The notes under the pieces were generated by a model. That model did no database searches. It saw nothing but the letters and a program-made list of their open reading frames with translations, and was not told the DNA's origin. Positions 54,195-63,400 of a stretch of DNA of 64,000 nucleotides are shown one piece after another (the first letter of the stretch is position 1; every line of letters begins with the position of its first letter). The stretch spans positions 708,008 through 772,007 of the forward strand of contig CANLWN010000002.1 of NCBI GenBank assembly GCA_947494825.1, read 5' to 3'. A program made the translations under genes and the position numbers. This DNA is from an uncultured Flavobacteriaceae bacterium. Its GTDB lineage: Bacteria; Bacteroidota; Bacteroidia; Flavobacteriales; Flavobacteriaceae.

Positions 54195-55412
54195 ATGTCG
54201 AAAAACGTATTCAATAGCGTAAATCTGTTTATTGCCTTTCAATACCTGGTCGCGAGAAAAAAGCAAAGCATTCTTGCCACGCTGGGCGTACTCCTTGGCG
54301 TAACCATTTTTATCGTTATGATCAGTTTTATGACCGGGGTCAACGGTTTTTTGGATGATGCCGTGTTTAATGGAAGTCCGGACATTGTTATACACCAAAA
54401 GCCAGATAAGGTCAAACTTAAAGGTCTTTTCGGAACTAAGACCCCTGTTCTTCAACAGGTCTCCGATATCGCAACCTCCTTGGGGAGACATGACAATGTA
54501 AAGGGGTTTGCCCAACAGACCCTTTCCCCGGCCATCCTGCTCAGTGAAACACAGCAGCTGCCAGTGAGTATAAACGGTGTTTTCCCGGATAGGGAATACA
54601 AGATGGTAGATTTGGAACGGAGGCTTGTCCATGGAGATGGCTTTGAAAGTTTGAAAGATGAAAACGCTATTCTTCTTGGCGTTAGCCTCGCCAAACGGCT
54701 TCAAGTTTTCCAAGGGGACGAGCTAAGAATGATCCTTCCCAACGGAAGAAACCATAGCTTGACCGTATCGGGCATATTCAGCTTTGGGATTTCCACAATA
54801 GATAACCTCCGGACCTATGTAAACGCAAACACCCTGCAAGGGCTTTTGGAAAATGAATCGGGTATTACCAATATTCATGTAAAACTCAAAGACCGGGAGG
54901 ACCTTGGCTTAAAAAATGCGTTGTTGCAACAATACGGGGGGATCATCGTAGATGATTGGATGGATGGCAACAAAACCATAGTAATAGGGAACAAAGTCCG
55001 CAATGTAATGACCTGGACCATCTCCTTTGCCCTGCTACTGGTGGCCGGATTTGGAATTTACAACATCATGAACATAACGGTAATACAAAAACGAAAGGAT
55101 ATTGCCGTATTGAAGACCATGGGCTATGCGGGCAAGGACCTTGTTTTTATCTTTTTGGCACAGTCCTTTGTCATTGGTTCCATAGGTTCGCTGCTGGGGA
55201 GCTTTTTTGGCTATCTGATCAGTTACGCCATTTCCCTGGCCCCCCTGGAAACTTCGGATTTTATCATTGTGGACACCTACCCTATCACTTTTGAGGTAAA
55301 ATTTTACCTGCTGGGGGCCTCTTTTGGGATACTTACCTCCCTACTGGCGGGTTATTTCCCGTCCAAAAAAGCAAGCAGGGTAGATCCGGTAACGATTATT
55401 AGGGATATATGA
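54195..55412 (+). CDS. ABC transporter permease, FtsX/MacB type
   Basis: A 405-residue permease. One N-terminal transmembrane segment (about 22-45, ILATLGVLLGVTIFIVMISF) precedes a large periplasmic MacB-like domain (about 50-270). Three C-terminal segments follow (about 280-400), with IMNITVIQKRKDIAVLKTMGYAGKD. This is the LolC/MacB topology for moving lipoproteins or small molecules out of the inner membrane. Overlaps its ATPase by four bases. Confidence 0.85.
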   Translation: MSKNVFNSVNLFIAFQYLVARKKQSILATLGVLLGVTIFIVMISFMTGVNGFLDDAVFNGSPDIVIHQKPDKVKLKGLFGTKTPVLQQVSDIATSLGRHDNVKGFAQQTLSPAILLSETQQLPVSINGVFPDREYKMVDLERRLVHGDGFESLKDENAILLGVSLAKRLQVFQGDELRMILPNGRNHSLTVSGIFSFGISTIDNLRTYVNANTLQGLLENESGITNIHVKLKDREDLGLKNALLQQYGGIIVDDWMDGNKTIVIGNKVRNVMTWTISFALLLVAGFGIYNIMNITVIQKRKDIAVLKTMGYAGKDLVFIFLAQSFVIGSIGSLLGSFFGYLISYAISLAPLETSDFIIVDTYPITFEVKFYLLGASFGILTSLLAGYFPSKKASRVDPVTIIRDI

Positions 55413-56077
55413 TATTGAAGGCGGAACATATCAGCAAGTATTTTCACAATCCAAAGAAACATAGGGTTCTCAACGGTGTTTCATTGAACGCAGAGGCTGG
55501 GGAGCTAATTTCCATCTTCGGGGAATCGGGCAGTGGAAAATCTACCCTCCTGTATATTCTGTCTACCCTGGATATGGATTTTGAAGGAACTTTGGAAATA
55601 TTGGGGCAACCTACCAAGGCATTGTCGCAAGACGGCCTGACCGATTTTAGAAACCGGCATATCGGATTTGTATATCAATCCCATTTTTTGCTCCCGGAAT
55701 TCAATGTATTGCAAAATGTGATGCTTCCGGCCTTAAAATTGGGCGAAAAGGACAACCAGGCCCTTCGGGAAGATGCGCTCTCCTTACTTGATGAAATGGG
55801 GATGAAAACCTTCGCGGATCGTCCTTCCTACCAGCTGTCTGGCGGGCAACAACAGCGTGTTGCAATAGCGCGCGCGTTAATCAACAATCCCGTACTGATC
55901 GTTGCGGACGAACCTACCGGAAATCTGGATCAAAAAAATAGCATGCTAATCTTTGATCTACTCTCACAAATAACAAAAGAAAGGAGCAAAACCGTAATTA
56001 TGGCCACCCATAACCTCACCATACAGAAAAAATCCCAGCGGTTGGTTGAAATTATTGACGGTTCCATCCGACTATAG
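55409..56077 (+). CDS. ABC transporter ATPase, LolD/MacB type
   Basis: A 222-residue ATPase. Walker [14 protein letters not shown], signature [16 protein letters not shown], Walker [11 protein letters not shown], and switch His in MATHNLT. Partner of the permease just upstream (ATGA overlap). Lipoprotein release (LolD) is one possible role; the cargo is not known. Confidence 0.9.
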   Translation: MILKAEHISKYFHNPKKHRVLNGVSLNAEAGELISIFGESGSGKSTLLYILSTLDMDFEGTLEILGQPTKALSQDGLTDFRNRHIGFVYQSHFLLPEFNVLQNVMLPALKLGEKDNQALREDALSLLDEMGMKTFADRPSYQLSGGQQQRVAIARALINNPVLIVADEPTGNLDQKNSMLIFDLLSQITKERSKTVIMATHNLTIQKKSQRLVEIIDGSIRL

Positions 56078-56093
56078 GATAGAAAAGATTGCT

Positions 56094-56501
56094 ATGAAAA
56101 CGATTATGGAAGCAAAGGAAAATATCATCATATTTGACGGAGAATGCAATTTGTGCAATGGGGTTGTCGGCTGGCTGCTTCGTTTCGCACCCGGAGGTAT
56201 TTTCAGATACGTTGCATTTCAGTCCACCGAGGGACAACTGCTGTTAAAAAAATACGGTTTTCCCACCGAAAGCCTGGAAACGGTGATCCTGTTGGATGAT
56301 AAAGGGGTCCATACCCATTCTGATGGTTTTCTGAAAATCGTTTCCAAAATACCAAGGTGGCGCTTGGTCGCCGCGCTTTTGGCGTTTATCCCAAGAATTA
56401 TCAGGGATACGGTATATAATCTAGCCTCAAAAAATAGGGTGAAATGGTTTGGGAGATCAAAAAGCTGTACCCTTGTCTTTAAGCACCCGCTAACCTCATA
56501 G
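56094..56501 (+). CDS. DCC-family thiol-disulfide oxidoreductase-like protein
   Basis: A 135-residue DUF393 protein named for the conserved Asp-x-x-Cys-x-x-Cys: IIFDGECNLCNGVVGW. Also FRYVAFQSTEGQLLLKKYG and SDGFLKIVSKIPRW. Redox function is assumed from the thioredoxin-like motif. ATG at 56094 or four codons later; a longer frame would overlap the ATPase gene by 32 bases. Confidence 0.85.
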   Translation: MKTIMEAKENIIIFDGECNLCNGVVGWLLRFAPGGIFRYVAFQSTEGQLLLKKYGFPTESLETVILLDDKGVHTHSDGFLKIVSKIPRWRLVAALLAFIPRIIRDTVYNLASKNRVKWFGRSKSCTLVFKHPLTS

Positions 56502-56526
56502 TCCCATTTTTGTATAGGTCCTGAAG

Positions 56527-56553
56527 AAAAAACCACCCGTATTTATCGGGTGG
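56527..56553 (-). terminator. Terminator after tRNA-Val
   Basis: On the minus strand CCACCCG and CGGGTGG pair around a seven-base loop and are followed by six T. It lies seven bases beyond the tRNA 3' end. Confidence 0.8.
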
Positions 56554-56560
56554 CATTTTG

Positions 56561-56635
56561 TGGGATATACTGGATTCGAACCGGTGACCTCTGCCCTGTC
56601 AAGGCAGCGCTCTAAACCAACTGAGCTAATATCCC
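56561..56635 (-). tRNA. tRNA-Val, anticodon GAC
   Basis: The minus strand folds as a cloverleaf: acceptor GGGATAT with ATATCCC, D-arm GCTC/GAGC, anticodon stem CTGCC/GGCAG around loop TTGACAG (GAC, reading GUC), and T-arm ACCGG/CCAGT around TTCGAAT. The middle T-stem pair is C-A, a mismatch. Discriminator A, CCA not encoded. Confidence 0.9.
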
Positions 56636-56709
56636 ATTTGGGCCTGCAATATCGGAAAATTATCCAAACATTAAACAATTTGATCGGAATATAAACCTTC
56701 CGTGAAAAC

Positions 56710-56729
56710 TGTCCAGAATTTTGTCTATA
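56710..56729 (+). promoter_or_regulatory. Direct-repeat array A (TGTCTAGA type)
   Basis: TGTCCAGA at 56710-56717 and TGTCTATA at 56722-56729, start-to-start 12 bp. A -7-like TTTCTTTG begins 31 bases after the array (56761-56768). No gene of useful size follows. Confidence 0.5.
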
Positions 56730-56774
56730 CTGTTATTTAGTTTTTTCCATCATTCCCCGTTTTCTTTGTATCAT

Positions 56775-57150
56775 ATTTTAACATGGAGGTCGAAATAAGG
56801 AAAACCCCATCAAATTAAAAATAACGATTTGTTCAATTTTGGTTGTTTATTTGGCTTGAATGGGGTCGGGTACGATAATATAGCACCTGGCCCCTTTATA
56901 CCTTTTAATACATGAAAAAAGTAAAAGAACCTGCGACCTATATGTTTTAGCAAATTTCTATTTGGCAAAACCTACTATTTATTCACTTTGGGGAGTGATT
57001 ATGTAGCCCAAACCTACTTAGTCTTTTGTTCCGGTTTCGGGGCATAGGGGATAGCTCGGATAGGTTATGGATACATACTGAAAAAGCAACAACTTTTTCT
57101 TTGTGTAGGTAGAGGGGGGCATTGGTATTATACCAGGCCCCTTTCTTTTT
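56775..57150 (+). ncRNA. Candidate non-coding transcript downstream of array A
   Basis: The 5' end is guessed at about seven bases after the -7-like TTTCTTTG (56761-56768). The 3' end is a terminator-like hairpin at 57116-57150: GGGGC and GCCCC enclose TGGT/ACCA, then a T-rich run. Only very short frames lie between, such as 12 codons at 56912-56950. Inference; a leader or decayed gene is equally possible. Confidence 0.25.
57116..57150 (+). terminator. Terminator-like hairpin
   Basis: GGGGC-AT-TGGT, a five-base loop, ACCA-G-GCCCC, then TTTCTTTTT. The stem is interrupted by a small internal loop but is stable. Confidence 0.55.
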
Positions 57151-57218
57151 GGTGACCGCCCATTTCGAAAGGACTCACTCTGCCCTAGGGAATCATACCT
57201 TGGATTCTCTAGCAAGCA

Positions 57219-57250
57219 TGTCTAGGATTTTGTCTAGATTTTTGTCTAGA
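57219..57250 (+). promoter_or_regulatory. Direct-repeat array B upstream of the TPR regulator gene
   Basis: Three copies: TGTCTAGG (57219), TGTCTAGA (57231) and TGTCTAGA (57243), each start 12 bp apart. A poorer fourth copy (TCTCTAGC, 57206) precedes them. A weak -7-like TTTTTTTG lies at 57282-57289, 31 bases downstream. The gene starts at 57457, so its leader would be about 160 bases. Confidence 0.6.
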
Positions 57251-57456
57251 CTCCTATGGGGTGATTTCTTTTTTTATATGCTTTTTTTGAAAGGTGTTTT
57301 GCAAGTAGTATTGGCCTGCATCAATCGCTACTTGGCTGCGACGGTATGGCAATCTGAATTAAGTGCGTACGTAGCAATTGCCAGGCGTTCAATTAACGTG
57401 TGGAAGAGAACGGAATTAATTGTATATCTTAATCCCACGGTATCACTTTACAGGAG

Positions 57457-59334
57457 ATGAATAGGACGAACAAAAGTCGAGTCAGAGTATGCATAGCGTC
57501 AATGGTGTTCTTTTCAGTTTTTACCCAGGCGCAAACCAAGATAGACTCGCTCATACAACGACTTGAAAATTCAAATTCCGATGTCAAACGATTTGGCATT
57601 TTGGATACCCTGACCGAAGCCATGGTGCGTAAAAACCATCCGCAACGGACGTCCTTCCTGAAGCGTACAATCGATTTGGCAAGAGAATTGGGTGAATGGG
57701 ACAAGGCCGTTCTAAAATTGAGATATGTCTCGCAAGAGTATCTCTACACCCGCAAACCCGATTCGGCCATCTATGTACTGGATGAGATGTTGGGCCATCG
57801 ATCCAAATTCAAGAAAAGACGATCGGTAGCTCATTTGTTGTTAAAAAGGGGAGGTGCCTACTTTAACAAGGAAGACCTTAAGCAGGCATCCAAGGACTAT
57901 GAAAGAGCCGCGCATATCTTCCATCTTACCAAAGATTCAATATTTGAAGCCGATGCCATCTATTTCAATGGCCAGGTCCAAAGCGATCTGAGAAATTTTC
58001 CGAAGGCGGTAGACCAGTATAATAAGGCATATGCGCTCTATAAAAGCTTAGGCGATGTTACGTATATGACCCATACCCTCTCTGCTTTGGCTTCCGCGTA
58101 TGCTTCGAATGATTTTGTGGAAAAGGCCAATGAAGAACGTCAAAAAATCATCGCTTCTGGATTAAAAAATAAGGATTACTATGTGGTAAGTGTAAATGCC
58201 TTTAATATCGGAGGTGGTTATCTTAAACATAAGGACTACGGGAACCTAAAGAAATATGTGGACATGGCATCCCACTATTTGGATAGCATTCCTGAAGGAA
58301 ATTCAAAACAAGTACTTCAAATGATGATTGCCACAGGTTATGCCCAGTATTATCTGGAACAAGGCGACCTTGAAGAAACCTGGATGAATCTCAAAAGAGC
58401 GGATAGCTTACGAAAAACCACGGATGCGCCCAAATATTATGAAAACAACATCCTAAATGTTACAGCTTCCTATTACCTCAGGATTGGTAAAAACAAAAAA
58501 GCAGAACAGGCCTTGCAAAAAATACTGGCAAAAAAAGATCGTATAAGCAATAAGAAAGAGATGATCAGGGCCGAAAAGCAGATTGCAGAGGTATACGCCG
58601 CCCAAAAAAACTTCAAGAACGCATACCAGCATTTGGAGCGCCATCTGCAGGTAAAGGATTCTGCCTATAACACCATAAAGACCAACGCTTTTTTGTACTA
58701 TCAATCTTTGTACGAGGCCGAACGCAATGAAAATGAAATTTACCGGCAAAAAACGACCATAAATTTATTGGAAAAGGACAAGGAATTGGCCACGGCGCTA
58801 AGAAGAACGCTTTGGATTGTACTGTTTTCGGTGATTTTGGCCGGTACCGGCATTGCTTACTACATCTGGGAAACAGGAAAACGGAAGCGTCGGGCGTTGG
58901 CCTCCCGATTGGAACGAAATAAAAATGAGCTACTTGAATTCACCAACCGCTTGCTACAAAAAAGCCAAGAACAGGAGGTTCTATGCCAAGAATTGGAACA
59001 ATTGAAGCTGTCCTTTGGGGAAAAGGAGGAACTGAATACCATACAGGAACTGGTCAGGTCCAAAATCCTTACCCAAGACGACTGGGAAATTTTCAAGGAA
59101 AAATTCACCCTGGTATATCCTTGCTTCTTCATGGGAATATACAACAAGGGGTTTCACCTTACCAACGCAGAAGAGCGCATTCTTGCTCTGGAACGTTTAC
59201 ATCTAAAGACCAACGAGATAGCACATATGCTGGGGATTTCCCCAGATAGTGTCCTGACCGGACGGTACCGTTTGCGCAAAAAACTGGGTGCTCCCAAGGA
59301 CATCGGGGTAATCGACTTTTTACAAAGCTTGTAA
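57457..59334 (+). CDS. TPR membrane protein with C-terminal LuxR-like DNA-binding domain
   Basis: A 625-residue protein that joins a sensor to a DNA-binding end across the membrane. Signal peptide (about 1-26, ending TQAQ). Tetratricopeptide-like repeats from about 40 to 430, for example EDLKQASKDYERAAHIFHL and NFPKAVDQYNKAYALYKSL. One transmembrane helix at about 452-471 followed by a basic stop (KRKRR). A coiled coil follows (about 475-530). The last 95 residues hold a conserved segment (LTQDDWEIFKEKFTLVYP) and a GerE-like helix-turn-helix (NEIAHMLGISPDSVLTGRYRLRKKLG). Periplasmic TPR domains would sense a partner and signal to the cytosolic DNA-binding end. AGGAG directly abuts the ATG. 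Array B lies upstream. Confidence 0.85.
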   Translation: MNRTNKSRVRVCIASMVFFSVFTQAQTKIDSLIQRLENSNSDVKRFGILDTLTEAMVRKNHPQRTSFLKRTIDLARELGEWDKAVLKLRYVSQEYLYTRKPDSAIYVLDEMLGHRSKFKKRRSVAHLLLKRGGAYFNKEDLKQASKDYERAAHIFHLTKDSIFEADAIYFNGQVQSDLRNFPKAVDQYNKAYALYKSLGDVTYMTHTLSALASAYASNDFVEKANEERQKIIASGLKNKDYYVVSVNAFNIGGGYLKHKDYGNLKKYVDMASHYLDSIPEGNSKQVLQMMIATGYAQYYLEQGDLEETWMNLKRADSLRKTTDAPKYYENNILNVTASYYLRIGKNKKAEQALQKILAKKDRISNKKEMIRAEKQIAEVYAAQKNFKNAYQHLERHLQVKDSAYNTIKTNAFLYYQSLYEAERNENEIYRQKTTINLLEKDKELATALRRTLWIVLFSVILAGTGIAYYIWETGKRKRRALASRLERNKNELLEFTNRLLQKSQEQEVLCQELEQLKLSFGEKEELNTIQELVRSKILTQDDWEIFKEKFTLVYPCFFMGIYNKGFHLTNAEERILALERLHLKTNEIAHMLGISPDSVLTGRYRLRKKLGAPKDIGVIDFLQSL

Positions 59335-59361
59335 TTCATCCCTTTAATGGGCACAAACAAT

Positions 59362-59381
59362 TGTCTAGAGTTTTGTCTAGC
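59362..59381 (+). promoter_or_regulatory. Direct-repeat array C after the TPR regulator gene
   Basis: TGTCTAGA (59362) and TGTCTAGC (59374), 12 bp apart. TATAGTTT at 59411-59418 lies 29 bases downstream and could be a weak -7 element. The array begins 27 bases after the stop codon of the preceding gene. Confidence 0.5.
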
Positions 59382-59460
59382 TTTTATATCGTTTCATGAT
59401 CTTTTTTTTCTATAGTTTTTAAGCTTCCTTTATTTTTTGCTTTACGTATTCAGCAGGGAT

Positions 59461-59480
59461 TGTCTAGAATTTTGTCTAGG
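59461..59480 (+). promoter_or_regulatory. Direct-repeat array D upstream of the orphan HTH gene
   Basis: TGTCTAGA (59461) and TGTCTAGG (59473), 12 bp apart. TTG at 59488-59490 and TGACTTTG at 59512-59519 are spaced by 21 bases, a good promoter whose -33 element begins eight bases after the array. The gene starts at 59596. Confidence 0.6.
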
Positions 59481-59595
59481 CCATATATTGGCTTTTTATT
59501 TCATTTTGCCGTGACTTTGTATACCAAGTAACCCCCTCTGTATATGAGAGTTCGGTGAAAAATCAAAACAAACACATATTTAAAGAATCCGGAAC

Positions 59596-59940
59596 ATGCA
59601 GACCCAAAACAAAAAAAACATGGATATCGTGGCCATTTTAAGTGACCTTGTTTCCGTCAAAATTCTAACCCCTCAGGACTGGTCCTTGTTTAAGGAAAAG
59701 TTCTCATTGGTGTATCCTTCCTTTTTTCCTTTAATTTTGACCAAGGGCTATTATTTTACCAATTCCGAAGAACGTTTGCTGGCGCTGGAAAAATTAAATT
59801 TAACCACAACACACATAGCCAATATTCTGGGCATTTCCCCCGAAAGTGTGCACACAGCACGTTATCGACTTCGAAAAAAATTAAACGTGTCCTGCAATAA
59901 ATGTATCATCGGATTTTTGGAAGGGCAAATGGAAATGTAG
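59596..59940 (+). CDS. Orphan LuxR-like DNA-binding protein, paralogue of the TPR regulator
   Basis: A 114-residue protein with no signal peptide, TPR or membrane segment. Residues about 15-98 align with the last part of the preceding gene's product at 52 of 83 positions (hand count), including DWSLFKEKFSLVYPSFF and the helix-turn-helix ANILGISPESVHTARYRLRKKL. It should bind the same DNA but cannot sense the periplasm. It could compete with, or relay for, the membrane regulator. Its own promoter carries array D, so auto- or cross-regulation is likely. Confidence 0.8.
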   Translation: MQTQNKKNMDIVAILSDLVSVKILTPQDWSLFKEKFSLVYPSFFPLILTKGYYFTNSEERLLALEKLNLTTTHIANILGISPESVHTARYRLRKKLNVSCNKCIIGFLEGQMEM

Positions 59941-60287
59941 CGCATTCCCCAGTCGGGTTGGCCGAGTTTTATTTCCCAACCTCCTTTAATATCCATGCGT
60001 TAGTATTGTGCACATCCCGAGCGATTCAAAGGCACCTTTTCACCTCTGTTTGGTTTTTTGCCTAAACGGAAAGAACAGTGCCTCCGATACCTCACAAATT
60101 TAATTGGAAATAAGGCTCGGGTAGACTGTATCCCGTTCAATTTCCCGGTAACACTTTTACACAGTTCCAAAACAACATAAGCTTTCCCCTTTATTAAAAA
60201 TCCAGTAAAAAAATGTTGTCAACATAAGGCGTAACTACCTATAAACAAAGGTTTTTTGACGCCTTCTTCAGTATTTTCATTTTGTTC
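59941..60287. other. Intergenic stretch upstream of array E
   Basis: About 350 bases with no credible gene, RNA or terminator seen. Confidence 0.45.
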
Positions 60288-60319
60288 TGTATAGACTTTT
60301 GTACAGATTTTTGTCCAGT
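60288..60319 (+). promoter_or_regulatory. Direct-repeat array E upstream of the repeat-protein gene
   Basis: Three degenerate copies: TGTATAGA (60288), TGTACAGA (60300) and TGTCCAGT (60312), again exactly 12 bp apart. TTG at 60328-60330 and TAACTTCG at 60352-60359 (one mismatch to TANNTTTG) are spaced by 21 bases, the same arrangement as array D. The leader to the ATG at 60477 would be about 110 bases. Confidence 0.55.
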
Positions 60320-60476
60320 TGTCTTTGTTGTTTCCCGCGCTGTTTTGAGTGTAACTTCGCCCCGTCAAAACTTACGTTTGACGTAAAAAACCTCTTATTG
60401 CCATCAAGATCAAAAAGGGTATAAATAAGATGGATCTATTAACTAATAACCTTTAAAAAAAGTAAACTTTTTGCTT

Positions 60477-63400
60477 ATGAAATCAAACAGACTTCTCCTT
60501 TTCTTTATGTCCTTATGTATTTCCATAGTTTCATATGGGCAGGTAAGTATTGGAAGCCCGGTTCCCGATGGATCGGCGCAATTAGACATTACCGCATCGG
60601 ATAAAGGGGTGCTCATTCCCCGTGTGGCATTGCAGAACACCACCGATGCCACAACAATTACCAATGGAAACGTAAATGGCCTTGTTGTATATGTCCCTAC
60701 GGCAGCAGGCGATATTGTACCGGGGTTCTACTTCTGGCAGGATACCACTTGGGAACGACTGCTCAACCCCGGGGACGTTACCGGTTTGGAAACGGTGACC
60801 GTCCTGGAGGACAGAGCGGATGGCTTGATCACCTATATAGATGAGGACGGAACAGTACAAACGGTAAACAAATCCGATATCACCGACAACGGGGACGGCA
60901 CCTATACCTTTACCAATAATGATGGCAGTGATGTTCTTATAAACACCAATGGCATTACCATTACTGATTTGGTAGTAGGTAACCTGATCGCTACAGTAAC
61001 CGAAGCGGATGGTACAATAACCCAAATCAATGAGACCATTGCCACCTTCGTGGACAACGCCGATGGCACCATCACCTATACCGATGAAGGGGGTACGGCT
61101 CGTAATGTGAACAAATCCGATATCACCGACAACGGGGACGGTACCTATACCTTTACCAACAATGACGGCAGCGACGTAACGATAAACACCAATGGCATTG
61201 CCATCTCCAATGTCATCGCGGGAAACCGTATCGCAACGGTCACCGAGGCGGACGGTACGGCGGTGGACATTGACGAGACCATCACCACGATAACGGGGAC
61301 CGTGACCGGGAACCAGATAGCCACCTATACCGCCGAGGGAGGCACCACCACGGCCATCAACGAGACCATTGCCACCTTTGTGGACAATGCCGACGGTACT
61401 ATCACCTATACCGACGAGGGGGGCACTGCCCGCAACGTGGACAAAGCCGATATCACCGACAACGGGGACGGCACCTATACCTTTACCAACAACGACGGCA
61501 GCGACGTAACAATAGATACCAACAGCATAGCGATCTCCAATCTAATTGCAGGAAACCGTATCGCAACGGTGACTGCTGCAGACGGTACCACAGTGGATGT
61601 GGATGAAACCATTGCCACCTTTGTGGACAACGCCGACGGCACCATCACCTATACCGATGAGGGGGGTACGGCTCGTAATGTGAACAAATCCGATATCACC
61701 GACAACGGGGACGGTACCTATACCTTTACCAACAACGACGGCAGCGACGTAACGATAAACACCAATGGCATTGCCATCTCCAATGTCATCGCGGGAAACC
61801 GCATCGCAACGGTCACCGAAGCGGACGGTACGGCAGTGGACATTGACGAGACCATCACCACGATAGCGGGAACCGTGACAGGGAACCAAATAGCCACCTA
61901 TACCGCCGAAGGTGGCGCCACCACGGCCATCAACGAGACCATTGCCACCTTTGTGGACAATGCCGACGGTACTATCACCTATACCGATGAGGGGGGCACC
62001 GCCCGTGACGTGAGCAAAGCCGATATCACCGACAACGCGGACGGCACCTATACCTTTACCAACAACGACGGTAGCGACGTAACTATAAACACAAACGGCA
62101 TTGCCATCTCCAACGTCATCGCCGGAAACCTGATTGCTACCGTAACAGAGGCAGACGGCACCACTGTGGATATCGATGAGACCATCGCCACCTTTGTGGA
62201 CAACGCCGACGGCACCATCACCTATACCGATGAGGGGGGCACCGCCCGCAACGTGGACAAAGCCGATATCACCGACAACGGGGACGGCACCTATACCTTT
62301 ACCAATAATGATGGCAGTGACGTAACCATCACCACCAACGGCATTGCAATCTCCAACGTCATCGCCGGAAACCTGATTGCTACCGTAACGGAGGCAGACG
62401 GTACGGCAGTGGACATTGACGAGACCATCACCACCGTTACCGGGACGGTGACCGGGAACCAGATAGCCACTTATACCGCTGAGGGAGGTGCAACCACGGC
62501 AATCAACGAGACCGTGACCAGCATCGCTCTAAACGCCGACAATACCAACCTGGATTACGTGGATGAGGACGGAACCACCAATCAAGTAGACCTTACCAAT
62601 GCCATTACCAACTTGGAAACGGTCACCTCACTGGCCCAAAATGATGCTACCGGAGACATCACATATACCGATGAAGACGGGGGCACTTCTACCGTTGATG
62701 TCATCAGCACCAATGCCGGTAACCTGATATCCGCCGGCACGGACGGCGGGGCATTTGTAAATGCTGCCGGACTGACTGGTGATGGTTCCATTACTTCCAA
62801 CGACCTTACTGTAGGGGGAGGCACCAATGCCACTTTGACTGATGTTACTTTAGAGATTGCCGCTGGTATGGTAGGTACCACAGAGCTGGCAAACAACGCG
62901 GTGACAACAGCCAAAATTGCCGATTCCCAAGTGACCAGTGCCAAAATAACCGATGGAACCATAACCGGCAATGATATTGCCAGTAATACCATAGAGACCG
63001 GTAATATCTTGAACGGGACCATCGCCGAAGTGGACATTGCTAATGATGCGGTAGCCTTGGCCAAATTGGCCAACGGTACTGCAGCAGGACAGCTTATGCG
63101 CTGGAACGGTACAGATTGGTTGTTGGTAACCGACACCTCTGTGGGTACGGACGACCAGACAGCAGCTGAAGTAACGTATGATAATACAGTCTCCGGCCTG
63201 CTAGCAGCCGATGTGCAAGATGCTGTAGATGAGGTCTTGGCAGCAGCACTGACCGTAGACATTACAGATAACGGCGATGGCACACTTACCTTCACAGACG
63301 CAACAGGAGGTACAGCTCTTGTTAGTCAAGATTTCCTAAGTACGGATGCCAATAATGATATCTCTGCCGGAACCGATGGCGGAATCTATTTGGATGTATC

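Noticed and set aside
57122..57460. A 112-codon plus-strand frame upstream of the TPR regulator
   Set aside because: It runs over array B and the predicted leader, has no plausible domain, and overlaps the regulator start by four bases.
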